DNA from: Nitrospinota bacterium
GTDB taxonomy: Bacteria; Nitrospinota_A; UBA7883; JACRLM01
Assembly (NCBI GenBank): GCA_016208975.1
Contig: JACQXA010000002.1
Coordinates: 138,848 to 202,847 of the forward strand
Direction: 5' to 3'
Length of the DNA: 64,000 bases
In this document: positions 18,325-26,940 of the stretch, in pieces
How the letters are laid out: the number at the start of each line of letters is the position of its first letter
How positions within the stretch are numbered: position 1 is the stretch's first letter
Program-made: the position numbers and the translations under genes
The notes under the pieces: generated by a model
The model's input: the letters and a program-made list of their open reading frames with translations, nothing else
Told to the model about the DNA's origin: nothing
Databases searched by the model: none

Positions 18325-20106
18325 CTATCGCGCCTGACTCCGGCGCGCCGGGATTATCTCCCCGGCGGAGTTGATGAAATATACATCGCGTATGGAAAGC
18401 CGTTCCGCCACCTCCAGCACATTGCCATACCCCCGGCAATGATATGAGTTTGATGGGATAAAAGCGGTGTCCGGCGCGAACCGGGCGATGTTATCTAAAA
18501 GAGATCCATCCAGCCCGTCCACGCTTAAAAAGCCTTCGCGCCCGTAAGGGAGGATTTTCAGCCACGGCCGGTTATTTTCGAAACCGGCCCTGTGGCCCTC
18601 GTGACATAGAAACCCTACCTCCGCTTCAGTCCAGCTTTGCCGGACGGCGTTCAGGCACATTTCGATGTGCCAGTCCCGGCTGGAGCGGAACAGCAGAGGA
18701 CGCTTTGGCGCAATCCCAGCGGTTTTAACAGACTTGTCCCAGTTGTCGTAAAACACCCGGCCGTCCCGTGTTTTGCGGGCCTCGTCATAAGCATGTAGCG
18801 CGTCGAGACGGACAGACTCTATCTGTCCGCCCGTATAGCCCGGCAGGTCTATCACGCTGGACACGCCACCGTCGAAATCCTCCCAACCCCTGTCCACCAG
18901 CGCCCCCGCTTCCAGCGCCCAATCGTAGAAAGGCGTTCCCGGCTGGGGTGTGCAGATGGACACCTGGCAGTCCGATATCAGGTCGCTCTCAATGAGCTGT
19001 CGCATGAGCTTAACCGTCTTGCCGTCTTCCTCTGCGGTTGCGCCCGGCCCGCCCAGGGTGAAGGTGGCGTACACTCCCAGCCCTATTTCTTTTGCCGTAT
19101 CCAAAAACGAGTTAAGCTTATCGGGCCGGTATTTCGCGCCCAGCTGAAGCCCTTGGGCCACGGTGTCGCTGGCGGTTTCCACTCCCACGCGAACCTGGTA
19201 ATATCCCGCCCGTTTCATAAGCTCCAGCGCCTCCCGGTCGAAATTCTGGTATGCGCACATGGCGTCGTACCGTTTACCGTCCAGCCCGGCGGCGGTTATG
19301 GCCCGGGCCAGTTTCTTTGTGCGGGCGATGTTGGCGTTGTGGATCTCGTCGTCGAAAAACGCCCCTTCCAGCGAGGGGTATTTGGTGAAAAGCATGTCCA
19401 GCTCCGCCACCACGCTATCCGCGTTCCGCGCCCGGTAATCCGGCCCGCCGTAATAGGTGTGGCACGCCACGCAATACACGCACCTGTATGGGCAACCACG
19501 AGAGGCGTAAACCTGCGCCTCCCGGTATCTGCAAATGGGGTCGCCTTTCATGGCGTAAGCCAACCGGCTTATGTCTCCGTCTTCCGGCAACGGCAGTTCA
19601 TCCACGTCTATCAGGTTGCCCCGGTCAAACTCGATGACGCCGCTGGCAGGGGTTTTAGCGCCGTTCCTGAAAAACTCCAGAGCGGGTTTCAGGTATTCCC
19701 CTTTTATCACCAGGTCGCAAACGCCTTCCACCGACCGGGGGTAGGTGGTGGGGTGCTGGCCGGTCATGGCCACTTTGGCCCCGGTGGCGGCCTTAACGGC
19801 GCGGGCCACCCACATGTCCTCGTTTATGGTGCGGGTGGAGCTTTCCATCAACAGCCAGTCCGGCTTCTCACCGGCGATGAGTTTGGCGTAGTCCTCTTTG
19901 TCCATCCGGGTAAGGCACGCGTCCACAAGTTTTATTTCGTGGCCGGTATCCCTTTTCAAAAGTGAGCTTAGATAACCCAGGTCTCTCGGATAATAGGTGA
20001 AAGCGTCGCTATGCCCTTTGGCGGAGGTTGTCCACCGGCTGGGGTAGGGGATGATGTACCATCCCGCGCCGTCTATCCCCACGCAGTTGGCCAGGACTAT
20101 TTTCAT
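18325..20106 (-). CDS. Cobalamin-binding-type radical SAM protein
   Basis: The 593-residue protein has an N-terminal B12-binding-like domain (residues 1-150, with LVDACLTRMD and AMTGQHPTTYP blocks). A radical SAM core follows, with RGCPYRCVYC (CxxxCxxC at about residues 207-214) and GGPGATAEE. A C-terminal region from about 470 has no evident match. Such proteins methylate unreactive carbon or rearrange sugars and lipids. The canonical DxHxxG cobalamin motif is not obvious, so true B12 binding is unproven. It is followed by the ankyrin gene and preceded by the MKFHF-family gene, all on the minus strand. Confidence 0.8.
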   Translation of the reverse strand: MKIVLANCVGIDGAGWYIIPYPSRWTTSAKGHSDAFTYYPRDLGYLSSLLKRDTGHEIKLVDACLTRMDKEDYAKLIAGEKPDWLLMESSTRTINEDMWVARAVKAATGAKVAMTGQHPTTYPRSVEGVCDLVIKGEYLKPALEFFRNGAKTPASGVIEFDRGNLIDVDELPLPEDGDISRLAYAMKGDPICRYREAQVYASRGCPYRCVYCVACHTYYGGPDYRARNADSVVAELDMLFTKYPSLEGAFFDDEIHNANIARTKKLARAITAAGLDGKRYDAMCAYQNFDREALELMKRAGYYQVRVGVETASDTVAQGLQLGAKYRPDKLNSFLDTAKEIGLGVYATFTLGGPGATAEEDGKTVKLMRQLIESDLISDCQVSICTPQPGTPFYDWALEAGALVDRGWEDFDGGVSSVIDLPGYTGGQIESVRLDALHAYDEARKTRDGRVFYDNWDKSVKTAGIAPKRPLLFRSSRDWHIEMCLNAVRQSWTEAEVGFLCHEGHRAGFENNRPWLKILPYGREGFLSVDGLDGSLLDNIARFAPDTAFIPSNSYHCRGYGNVLEVAERLSIRDVYFINSAGEIIPARRSQAR

Positions 20107-20136
20107 TTACGCTCCATTGTTCGGATCAATAACCCT

Positions 20137-21171
20137 TCACCCCGCGAACGGGATGAACAGCCGGTTCCATTTCTTCAGCCCCAGGGCCTGCTTTATTATC
20201 TTATCCGCGTTTTGCCCCACAGCTTCCCATTCGTTGGACATATCCGCGTGATGGATGCGGATAGGCTGGCGCAGAAAATGATGGTGTATCCTGTCGCCGC
20301 GCCGGGCGATGAACCGGGCGAAACTGGATAAGCTGAACCTGTTGGGCATGATGGGGCCCTGCTCCTTCCCACGCCCGCTCACCTCAAACGTGGCCATCTC
20401 GTCGGAATCGCCCACTATGTGGTAATCCGCCGGGTCGGGCACGGCGGCTGTCAGGAAATCGGTGTCTATCGCGCCGACAGGAAGCGCGCCTAAATTACGG
20501 GGCCATACCATCGCGGGGAATAGATGCAGGCAATGGGCCACGAACCCTTCCTGCCCCACCCGGAAATAAAGGTTCACCGGAGCCTCGCTGAAATTGGGCG
20601 AGTCCGCGAAATATGTGTCCATTAGCGGATGGGCATGCTCAAGGGCCAGCTTTACCAATTGCCTGGGCGCGGCGCTTATCACCCCCCCGGCGCCAAAGGC
20701 CGATCTTAAAGCGGGCGCGAAGGTTTCTTTCACCGTGCGGAAACCCGTGGTCATCACGGCCCGTTTGCCCATCCGCGCCAGCTCGTAAAGGCGGTTGAAG
20801 AACCCGTCGGACCAAACCATGTCCGGCGTAAGGAACACCAGCGCCGCGTTTTCAGAGGCCGCCTCGGCCACAGCCATGCGGTGGAGCCACGTCATGCCCA
20901 TCAACGGATTGGATTTTGTCACGCCGCCAGTGGAGAATAGATGGTCAACCGCCACCACGTCCACCGGGGCCTGCGCCACAAGGCTTTTAAATGAGGCGTG
21001 GGACACGATTCTTTCCGCGTCGGCGGTGGTTGTATAAATCTTGTAAACCGCATCGGCCTTAAGCGTGACAGATGGCACGTTGCCGGGCGCAAGGTGGGTC
21101 GGCAGGCATAAATCAAGATACAGGCTTGTGTATTCCTCCCCCCACAACACTGTGACGAAATGGAATTTCAT
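20137..21171 (-). CDS. MKFHF-family protein, probable glycosyltransferase-like, single-domain form
   Basis: The 344-residue protein begins MKFHFVTVLWGEEY and shares a set of motifs with the products of 37410-38840 and 39957-41354 and with the C-terminal half of 43610-46015. These are FLTPDMVWSDGFF, APRQLVKLALEHAHP, an F-x-G-x-x-G-x-x-x-x-x-L-x-P-x-x-V-W-P stretch and DSDEM. The pattern (N-terminal beta strand, TPD near a helix, DSDE) suggests a nucleotide-diphospho-sugar transferase-like fold, but I know no name for this family. It overlaps the upstream gene by ATGA. A role in adding sugars to a surface glycan is an inference from the fusion to a CgeB-like transferase and from neighbours. Confidence 0.6.
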   Translation of the reverse strand: MKFHFVTVLWGEEYTSLYLDLCLPTHLAPGNVPSVTLKADAVYKIYTTTADAERIVSHASFKSLVAQAPVDVVAVDHLFSTGGVTKSNPLMGMTWLHRMAVAEAASENAALVFLTPDMVWSDGFFNRLYELARMGKRAVMTTGFRTVKETFAPALRSAFGAGGVISAAPRQLVKLALEHAHPLMDTYFADSPNFSEAPVNLYFRVGQEGFVAHCLHLFPAMVWPRNLGALPVGAIDTDFLTAAVPDPADYHIVGDSDEMATFEVSGRGKEQGPIMPNRFSLSSFARFIARRGDRIHHHFLRQPIRIHHADMSNEWEAVGQNADKIIKQALGLKKWNRLFIPFAG

Positions 21172-22148
21172 AGCCGGTCTCCGCGCGGTTGAAAGATCTG
21201 CGCCACGGCGTGGGCGGCGCGTCCCGCGCTCTCTTCCGAATCCGGCGAAAAGTTGTCGAGACTTGTAAACCTGGACTTGGCGATTTCACAGATTTTCACA
21301 GCCTCCGAAACAGCTTTATCGGTTACATTACCGTTCACGCATAAAACCGCCTCCGCCACCTGCGATTCGCCGGATACCCGTTTCATCATCCCTAGCGACT
21401 GTTCCACGCCATAGCCCGGCGCGGAGCAGTTTATAACCCGGTAGCCGGGCAGAAGCTCTTGCAACCGCCAGGGGAATGTTTTCTCATCGCTCAAATTGGG
21501 GGCGAACACGCCGGTTCCGCCGAATATCGCCATGACCGGCCTATTACCCCCGGTTTCCCCGCCGGGAGCGGTTACGCGCCGCCCGGCAATGTCTATCGTC
21601 ATCTGGAAAAGCCCATCAACCGCGCCGCCTTCCCTAAAGATGTGACGTTTGACACTAGTTGGGCGGTTAATCCAGCCCAGCCCCTCGTCATGGGCCAGAA
21701 TGGCCCACGGGTCTTTAAGGGCCGTGGAGGGGAACCTCCAGGGTCGCAACCCGCCCGGGTCTATGGAAAAGGATATAAACGTTTCGGCCCGGGGCAGAAG
21801 GCCCGCGCGGATCCATTTATCCAGCGCGTCAACAACGTTGAAATGGTAGAACTGGTCGCCAATAACAATGGCGATGCGGGCCGGGCGGATTTTCCTGAGC
21901 GCCCGCAACAGCGAAAGGTTGCGCCATGAAATATGGCCGGAGAATGCGGATAAAGCGGTTCCGCCAGCCGAAAATGTTTCCGCCCTGCTTTTTTCCACCA
22001 GCAGGTGGACAGCGCCCTCCCGGAGCCGCAAGGCGGAAAGCGCTTTTATAACGAACTCGTTCCGGGCGGTTCCAATCAGGACCAGGGTTCCGGCGGAGTG
22101 ATTCGCCGACCCAGCTCCCCCGCCGCTGTTATTGCCAGTCAAACCCAT
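21168..22148 (-). CDS. Two-part protein with degenerate SGNH-like C-terminal half
   Basis: In this 326-residue protein, residues 1-200 are of unknown kind, with LVLIGTARNEFVIKAL and IAIVIGDQFYHFNVVD strands. From about 205, IFGGTGVFAPNLSDEKTFPWRL followed by YRVINCSAPGYGVEQ copies the spacing of SGNH hydrolase block I and block II. However, GDS is replaced by GGT, so the nucleophilic Ser is missing and hydrolase activity is doubtful. The stop overlaps the MKFHF gene start. The start at 22148 lacks a well-spaced ribosome site, so a later start is possible. Confidence 0.5.
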   Translation of the reverse strand: MGLTGNNSGGGAGSANHSAGTLVLIGTARNEFVIKALSALRLREGAVHLLVEKSRAETFSAGGTALSAFSGHISWRNLSLLRALRKIRPARIAIVIGDQFYHFNVVDALDKWIRAGLLPRAETFISFSIDPGGLRPWRFPSTALKDPWAILAHDEGLGWINRPTSVKRHIFREGGAVDGLFQMTIDIAGRRVTAPGGETGGNRPVMAIFGGTGVFAPNLSDEKTFPWRLQELLPGYRVINCSAPGYGVEQSLGMMKRVSGESQVAEAVLCVNGNVTDKAVSEAVKICEIAKSRFTSLDNFSPDSEESAGRAAHAVAQIFQPRGDRL

Positions 22149-22332
22149 CCTGATATTATCGGCGAAAGAGGGTTTATGATTAGCGCTTAATGGATAAATG
22201 CCGCTTGCGCAGGGCGCATTTTAAGCGCGTGTTCCGCGCCAACAGGGCGTATTATTTCCCGCAACGGCCATAAAGTAAAGTATTTAGCGTTATTTGGCCC
22301 CGTCAAAAAGCCGCCGGGCCAAGGCTTATTTC

Positions 22333-22483
22333 GGTGGTGTCCCAGTTTGGATCTCAAATAATGGACAGATCCTTCACTTCGCTTGCGCTTCGCCCAGGAT
22401 GACAATGTTATCAACGGCTTTTATATTGCCGTTCTGGGCGTAAGTGAAGAATCCCCCCTGTACTTTCAAGCTGAGACACTACC
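22333..22483. mobile_element. Short non-autonomous terminal-inverted-repeat element (MITE-like), copy 2
   Basis: The 151-bp element runs from GGTGGTGTCCCAGTTTG to CAAGCTGAGACACTACC; the right end, complemented, is GGTAGTGTCTCAGCTTG, so the inverted ends match at 14 of 17 positions. It is bounded by a perfect 8-bp target duplication CTTATTTC (22325-22332 and 22484-22491). The interior contains CGCTTGCGCTTCGCCCAGGA and an extended hairpin with CTTCACTT/AAGTGAAG arms. It has the same ends and core as copy 1 at 2689-2890 but is about 50 bp shorter. No coding capacity. Eight-base duplications are typical of, for example, IS1595-type transposases, but no transposase is present to confirm this. Confidence 0.75.
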
Positions 22484-22542
22484 CTTATTTCCCTAAAGTT
22501 AAAATGCCAATTACCGATATGTTAAATTGTAGGGCGGGGTTT

Positions 22543-22572
22543 TTGACTTATTTGTTAAAATCGCCGGTTAAT
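22543..22572 (+). promoter_or_regulatory. Candidate promoter of the long plus-strand operon
   Basis: TTGACT and GTTAAT with an 18-base spacer lie about 110 bases before the first gene of the 18-gene operon. The -10 matches only 4 of 6 consensus bases. The whole gap 22149-22681 otherwise contains the mobile element and no gene. Confidence 0.3.
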
Positions 22573-22681
22573 ACCGGGTTTGAGGGCTTGGAAATGACTA
22601 AAAGGCCAGCCATTCGCCAAACCCCGCTTTCGTTGTTGGAAGATACTCCATTGGCCATCGTTAGACGTTCGGATTGGCGAA

Positions 22682-24208
22682 ATGAACCATAGAGACAAGA
22701 TCAAGACGCTGGCGGAGCTGGCCGAAACGGCGCAATCCGCCCGGGCCGGGGGGAAAAAGGTCGTTTACTGCCACGGCGTTTTCGACCTGCTTCACATCGG
22801 CCACATAAAACATCTGGAGGCCGCCCGCCGGTTGGGGGACATCCTCATCGTAACCGTCACCCCCGACCGGTTCGTGAACAAGGGGCCGCACCGCCCCGCG
22901 TTCCCCGAAATGTTGCGCGCCGAGGCGCTGGCCGCCATGGGGTGCGTGGATTGGGTGGGTGTGAACAACTGGCCCACAGCCGTGGAGCCCATAAACATCA
23001 TCAAACCCGACCTTTTCGTTAAGGGCATCGTGCGCGGCGAGGGCAAGCGGGACCATTCGGACGCCATTGACCAGGAGGAAAACGCAATCCGGGGCGTCGG
23101 CGGAAACATGGTGTTCACCGACGAGGAGACCTATAGCGCCTCCACGCTGATAAACCGGTTTATGGACATTTTCACCCCGGAAGCCAAACTTTTCCTGGAA
23201 GATTTCCGGAGCCGCCACACCCCCGAGGAAATAATCGGCCACATCCAGAAGATAAACCAGCTCAAGGTCCTCACCATCGGCGAGACTATCATAGACGAGT
23301 ACCATTTCTGCGCCGCCCTGGGCAAAGCCAACAAAGAGCCCATCCTGGCCGTCCGCAACCTTTACAAGGAAACCTACGCCGGGGGCATATTGGCCATCGC
23401 CAACCACGTTTCCGGATTTTGCGGCCAGGTGGGGCTTATGAGCATGATCGGCGAGGTGGACTCCTTCGAGGATTTTGTCCACGGGAAGCTTTATCCCAAT
23501 GTTACGCCCATGTTCCTGCGCCAGCGCGGAAAACCCACGCTGGTGAAACGCCGGTTCGTGGAAAGCTATTCGGGCTCCAAGCTGTTCGAAGTGTACATAA
23601 TGGAGAACGGCAAGATAAACGGCGAGCTGGAGGAGGCTTTCTGCGCCAGCCTGGAGGAGGAGCTTCCAAAATACGACGTGGTGGTGGTGGCCGATTACGG
23701 CCATGGCCTGTTCACCGACCGGTCCATAAAAATCCTGGCCGAAAAGGCGAAATTCCTGGCGGTGAATACCCAGACCAACGCCGGGAACATGGGGTTTAAC
23801 ATGATCTCCAAATACCCCCGGGCGGATTTCATATCAATAGCCGAGCCGGAGATACGGCTGGACAGCCGCGACATGAGCGGCGATCTGAAAAAGCTTGTGG
23901 AGCGGGCCGCCAAAAATTCCAACTGCGGCCGGATGGTGGTTACCAAGGGGAAGAACGGCTGTCTGTGTTATGATGAAACCACGGGTTTTTGCGAAATTCC
24001 GGCGTTTTCGGTGAAAATGGTGGACCGTATCGGATCCGGCGACGCGGTGCTGGCCCTCACGGCGCCGTGCGTTACGCTGGGGCTCCCCATGGAGGTCGTG
24101 GGGTTCATCGGCAACGTGGCCGGCGCGGAAGCCTGCGCCATCATGGGGAACAAAACGCCGATAGAGCCTTCCAGTCTTTTCAGGCATATTACGTCGCTGA
24201 TGAAATAA
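22682..24208 (+). CDS. Nucleotidyltransferase-PfkB kinase fusion, HldE-like with reversed domain order
   Basis: Of its 508 residues, 25-160 form a cytidylyltransferase-like fold: CHGVFDLLHIGHIKHLE holds the HxGH motif, followed by TVTPDRFVNKGPHRP. Residues about 190-508 form a PfkB/ribokinase-type sugar kinase: GGILAIANHV, VADYGHGL and the anion-hole VDRIGSGDAV with the catalytic Asp. HldE has the same two activities (heptose-7-phosphate kinase and heptose-1-phosphate adenylyltransferase) but in the opposite order. I infer activation of a sugar phosphate to a nucleotide sugar, probably a heptose or relative, given the SIS isomerase next door. It heads an operon that runs to 41354. Confidence 0.8.
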   Translation: MNHRDKIKTLAELAETAQSARAGGKKVVYCHGVFDLLHIGHIKHLEAARRLGDILIVTVTPDRFVNKGPHRPAFPEMLRAEALAAMGCVDWVGVNNWPTAVEPINIIKPDLFVKGIVRGEGKRDHSDAIDQEENAIRGVGGNMVFTDEETYSASTLINRFMDIFTPEAKLFLEDFRSRHTPEEIIGHIQKINQLKVLTIGETIIDEYHFCAALGKANKEPILAVRNLYKETYAGGILAIANHVSGFCGQVGLMSMIGEVDSFEDFVHGKLYPNVTPMFLRQRGKPTLVKRRFVESYSGSKLFEVYIMENGKINGELEEAFCASLEEELPKYDVVVVADYGHGLFTDRSIKILAEKAKFLAVNTQTNAGNMGFNMISKYPRADFISIAEPEIRLDSRDMSGDLKKLVERAAKNSNCGRMVVTKGKNGCLCYDETTGFCEIPAFSVKMVDRIGSGDAVLALTAPCVTLGLPMEVVGFIGNVAGAEACAIMGNKTPIEPSSLFRHITSLMK

Positions 24209-24226
24209 TTGGAAAAACCTGCGCAC

Positions 24227-24856
24227 ATGAATAACTCAACATGGCTTGAAGAGCTGAAAAAGCTGAACCACCTGCTTTCGTCCTTCTCGTTCCGCGACGA
24301 GATGGGGGGCGACGTGAGTTTCGACGAGGGGTTCGCCCTCTGGCGCAGGTGGACGGTGGAGCTTAGGGAAAAACGAAGGCTCTGTTTCCTCATAGGCAAC
24401 GGCGCCAGCGCCTCCATGGCCAGCCACATCTCGGCGGACCTGGCCAAGAACGCCCATGTGCATACCCAGGTTTTTTCGGACCTGTCGCTAATCACCGCCA
24501 TGGCCAACGACATAAGCTACGACGCGGTGTATTCGGAGCCTCTGCGCAGGCGCGGCGCTTTGGGAGACATGCTTGTGGCCATCAGCAGTTCGGGCCGGTC
24601 GGAAAACATATTGAACGCAGTAAGCGTGGCCCGGGAACTGGGCATGACGGTGATCACGCTTTCGGCAATGTCCTCGGAAAACCCGTTGCGGATGGGCGGC
24701 TCCCTGAACGCGTACGTTCCCGCCGAAACCTACGGCCACGCGGAAACCTGCCACGCCGCCATATTGCATTTCTGGATGGACTCTGTAAGCCTCGACGGGC
24801 GCAAGCCTTTGGATGATTGCCTTTCAAGGAAACTATTCGCCCCCAACCAGTCCTGA
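24227..24856 (+). CDS. SIS-domain phosphosugar isomerase, GmhA-related
   Basis: The start is set at the ATG 24227; an upstream in-frame TTG is less likely. The 209-residue protein shows LIGNGASASMASHISADLAKN and AISSSGRSENILNAV, the two SIS phosphosugar signatures. The layout (N-terminal helix, NDISYD block, YGHAETCHAAILHFWMD) follows GmhA-type sedoheptulose-7-phosphate isomerases. The usual QEQH near the C-terminus is replaced by AETCH, keeping one His. With the upstream kinase/nucleotidyltransferase it would form a short route from a ketose phosphate to a nucleotide-activated sugar. Confidence 0.8.
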   Translation: MNNSTWLEELKKLNHLLSSFSFRDEMGGDVSFDEGFALWRRWTVELREKRRLCFLIGNGASASMASHISADLAKNAHVHTQVFSDLSLITAMANDISYDAVYSEPLRRRGALGDMLVAISSSGRSENILNAVSVARELGMTVITLSAMSSENPLRMGGSLNAYVPAETYGHAETCHAAILHFWMDSVSLDGRKPLDDCLSRKLFAPNQS

Positions 24857-24873
24857 AACGAAGAATAACGAAC

Positions 24874-25833
24874 ATGGTTTTCGATCGATCCAGGCTGAAG
24901 CTTGAGCCGCTCGATCAGCGCCAAAGCGATCTGGATTTAACAGCGATCCTCGATTTGACCGGGTCCGGCATGGCTTCGCCCGGGCTGGACAAGGCCGCGG
25001 ACCGTATCCGGCAAGCCAAGGAGCGCGGCGCGGCGGTGATTTTTATAATGGGCGCCCACGTCATAAGAAGCGGCGTCCAGCGCTACATAATAGACCTGAT
25101 GGCCAGGGGATATATATCCCTTGTGGCCACCAACGGGGCCGGGGCGATTCATGATTACGAGTTCGCGCTCACTGGCAAGACCACCGAGAGCGTGGCCCGG
25201 TACGTTTCCGAAGGGCGGTTCGGTCTGTGGCGGGAAACCGGGCGCGTGAACGACATCGCCGTGGAAGGGTGGCGTGCCGGGCTGGGGCTGGGCGAGGCGG
25301 TGGGCAAAGCCATCGAAGATGAAAAACTGCCCCACAGAGACATCAGCGTTTTCGCGGCGGGTTACAGGCTGGGCGTGCCGGTGACGGCCCATGTGGGCAT
25401 CGGGTACGACATAGTCCACGAACACCCCAATTGCGACGGGGCCGCCTATGGCGCCACAAGTTACACCGATTTTCTCAAGTTCGCCGCCGTTGTGGAAAAG
25501 CTTGAGGGGGGTGTGGTGATGAATTTCGGCTCGGCGGTGATGGGCCCGGAGGTTTATTTAAAAGCCTTGGCTATGGCAAGGAACGTGGCCCATTCGGAAG
25601 GGCGGCGCATCCGCCGGTTCACGACGCTGGTGTGCGACCTTCACGATATCGGCGGGCGCGATTACGGCAAAGAGCCTCAAAAAGGCGACCCGGCTTATTA
25701 TTACCGCCCATGGAAAACCATGCTGGCCCGCACCGTGGCCGACGGCGGGGAGAGCATATACGTCCAGGGCGCGCACGCGCAAACAATCCCGGCGCTGTGG
25801 GCCAGGCTGGCCCAAACAGGCGCCAAACCTTAA
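24874..25833 (+). CDS. Deoxyhypusine-synthase-like protein
   Basis: I take ATG 24874 as start, 17 bases after the previous stop; a longer frame would overlap that gene. The 319-residue protein contains AHVIRSGVQRYIIDLM, ATNGAGAIHDYE, a HVGIGYDIVHEHP block and NFGSAVMGPEVYLKALAMARN. These resemble a bacterial family usually labelled deoxyhypusine-synthase-like, with a Rossmann-type NAD fold. Bacteria lack eIF5A, so the classic reaction does not apply; relatives such as homospermidine synthase transfer an aminobutyl group through NAD chemistry. Its place among sugar-activation genes suggests another substrate, which I cannot name. Confidence 0.55.
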   Translation: MVFDRSRLKLEPLDQRQSDLDLTAILDLTGSGMASPGLDKAADRIRQAKERGAAVIFIMGAHVIRSGVQRYIIDLMARGYISLVATNGAGAIHDYEFALTGKTTESVARYVSEGRFGLWRETGRVNDIAVEGWRAGLGLGEAVGKAIEDEKLPHRDISVFAAGYRLGVPVTAHVGIGYDIVHEHPNCDGAAYGATSYTDFLKFAAVVEKLEGGVVMNFGSAVMGPEVYLKALAMARNVAHSEGRRIRRFTTLVCDLHDIGGRDYGKEPQKGDPAYYYRPWKTMLARTVADGGESIYVQGAHAQTIPALWARLAQTGAKP

Positions 25834-25848
25834 AGCAGGCGTAAATAA

Positions 25849-26925
25849 GTGGACAAGTTCAGGGTTGATAACCACAAGCTTCACTACCATGTGGGCCGGG
25901 TGAACAGCTGGCTGAATGGGGAGAACATCTACCCCGTCTATATGGAGATAAGCCCCACCGGAGCCTGCAACCACCGGTGTACCTTCTGCGGCGTGGATTA
26001 TCTGGGCTACAAGCCCCGGAGCCTTGAAACATCCATTGTCAGGGAGCGGCTGGCGGAACTGGGCGCGCTGGGGTTGAAAAGCGTGATGTTCTGCGGCGAG
26101 GGTGAGCCGCTACTGCACAAGGACATCGCTGAAATGGTGGAGTCCGCCAAAGCCGCCGGGATAGACGTGTCCATGACCACCAACGGCGTCCTTTTCAAAA
26201 AGGGCCTGGCGGAGCGCATCCTGCCCCACATGGAGTGGATAAAATTCAGCGTCAACGCCGCCACCAACGGCACATACATGAAAGTGAACGGCGCGAAGAG
26301 CGGTGAGCTGGAGACGGTTATAAACAACATCACCGCCGCCAGAAAGATAAAAGACGATAACACCTACAAGGTGACACTGGGCATGCAGATGATATTACTT
26401 CCGGAAAACCGGGAGGAGGCCGTTGCGCTGGCCAGGATAGCCCGGGACACCGGCGCGGACTATCTGGTGGTGAAACCATATTCCCAGCACCCGCAGAGCG
26501 GATCCACCGTGTATAAAGACGTTAAATACGAGGATACTGAAAGGCTGGCCGAAGAGCTGGCCGCTCTAAACGGGAACGGGTTCTCGGTGATATTCCGGGG
26601 GAACGCCATGTCCAAAAACAGCGCCAACGCTGGAAAGGCCGGGCGGTATCAGAAATGCCAGGCGCTACCGTTCTGGTCTTATCTGGACTCCGGCGGTGGT
26701 GTATGGGGATGTCTGGATTTCGTGGGGGACGGGCGTTTCTATTACGGCTCCATTTATGAAAACAGCTTCCGCCAGATTTGGGAAGGGGAGAAAAGACGCA
26801 AGTCGCTGGAATGGGTCGCCAACGGGTTCGACCTGTGCCAGTGCCGGAACAACTGCCGGATGGACGAGGTGAACAGGTATCTGTGGGACCTGAAAAATCC
26901 GCCGCCCCATGTCAATTTCATATAG
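25849..26925 (+). CDS. Radical SAM/SPASM-type enzyme
   Basis: The 358-residue protein starts at a GTG 15 bases after the previous gene. MEISPTGACNHRCTFCG holds the CxxxCxxC [4Fe-4S] motif at about residues 40-47; CGEGEPLLHKDI is the GGEP-like SAM-binding turn. The C-terminal part has scattered Cys (KCQALPFW, WGCLDFVGDG, CQCRNNC), as expected for a SPASM/twitch auxiliary cluster. It belongs to the group found in LPS and antibiotic sugar clusters, where relatives dehydrogenate or epimerise sugars or amino acids. The substrate is unknown; two similar proteins lie at 31089 and 36397 in the same operon. Confidence 0.85.
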   Translation: MDKFRVDNHKLHYHVGRVNSWLNGENIYPVYMEISPTGACNHRCTFCGVDYLGYKPRSLETSIVRERLAELGALGLKSVMFCGEGEPLLHKDIAEMVESAKAAGIDVSMTTNGVLFKKGLAERILPHMEWIKFSVNAATNGTYMKVNGAKSGELETVINNITAARKIKDDNTYKVTLGMQMILLPENREEAVALARIARDTGADYLVVKPYSQHPQSGSTVYKDVKYEDTERLAEELAALNGNGFSVIFRGNAMSKNSANAGKAGRYQKCQALPFWSYLDSGGGVWGCLDFVGDGRFYYGSIYENSFRQIWEGEKRRKSLEWVANGFDLCQCRNNCRMDEVNRYLWDLKNPPPHVNFI

Positions 26926-26940
26926 CCCCCGCATGAACAT

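Noticed and set aside
22444-22692. 82-codon frame across the end of the mobile element
   Set aside because: It begins inside the element, crosses the candidate promoter and has no recognisable motif.
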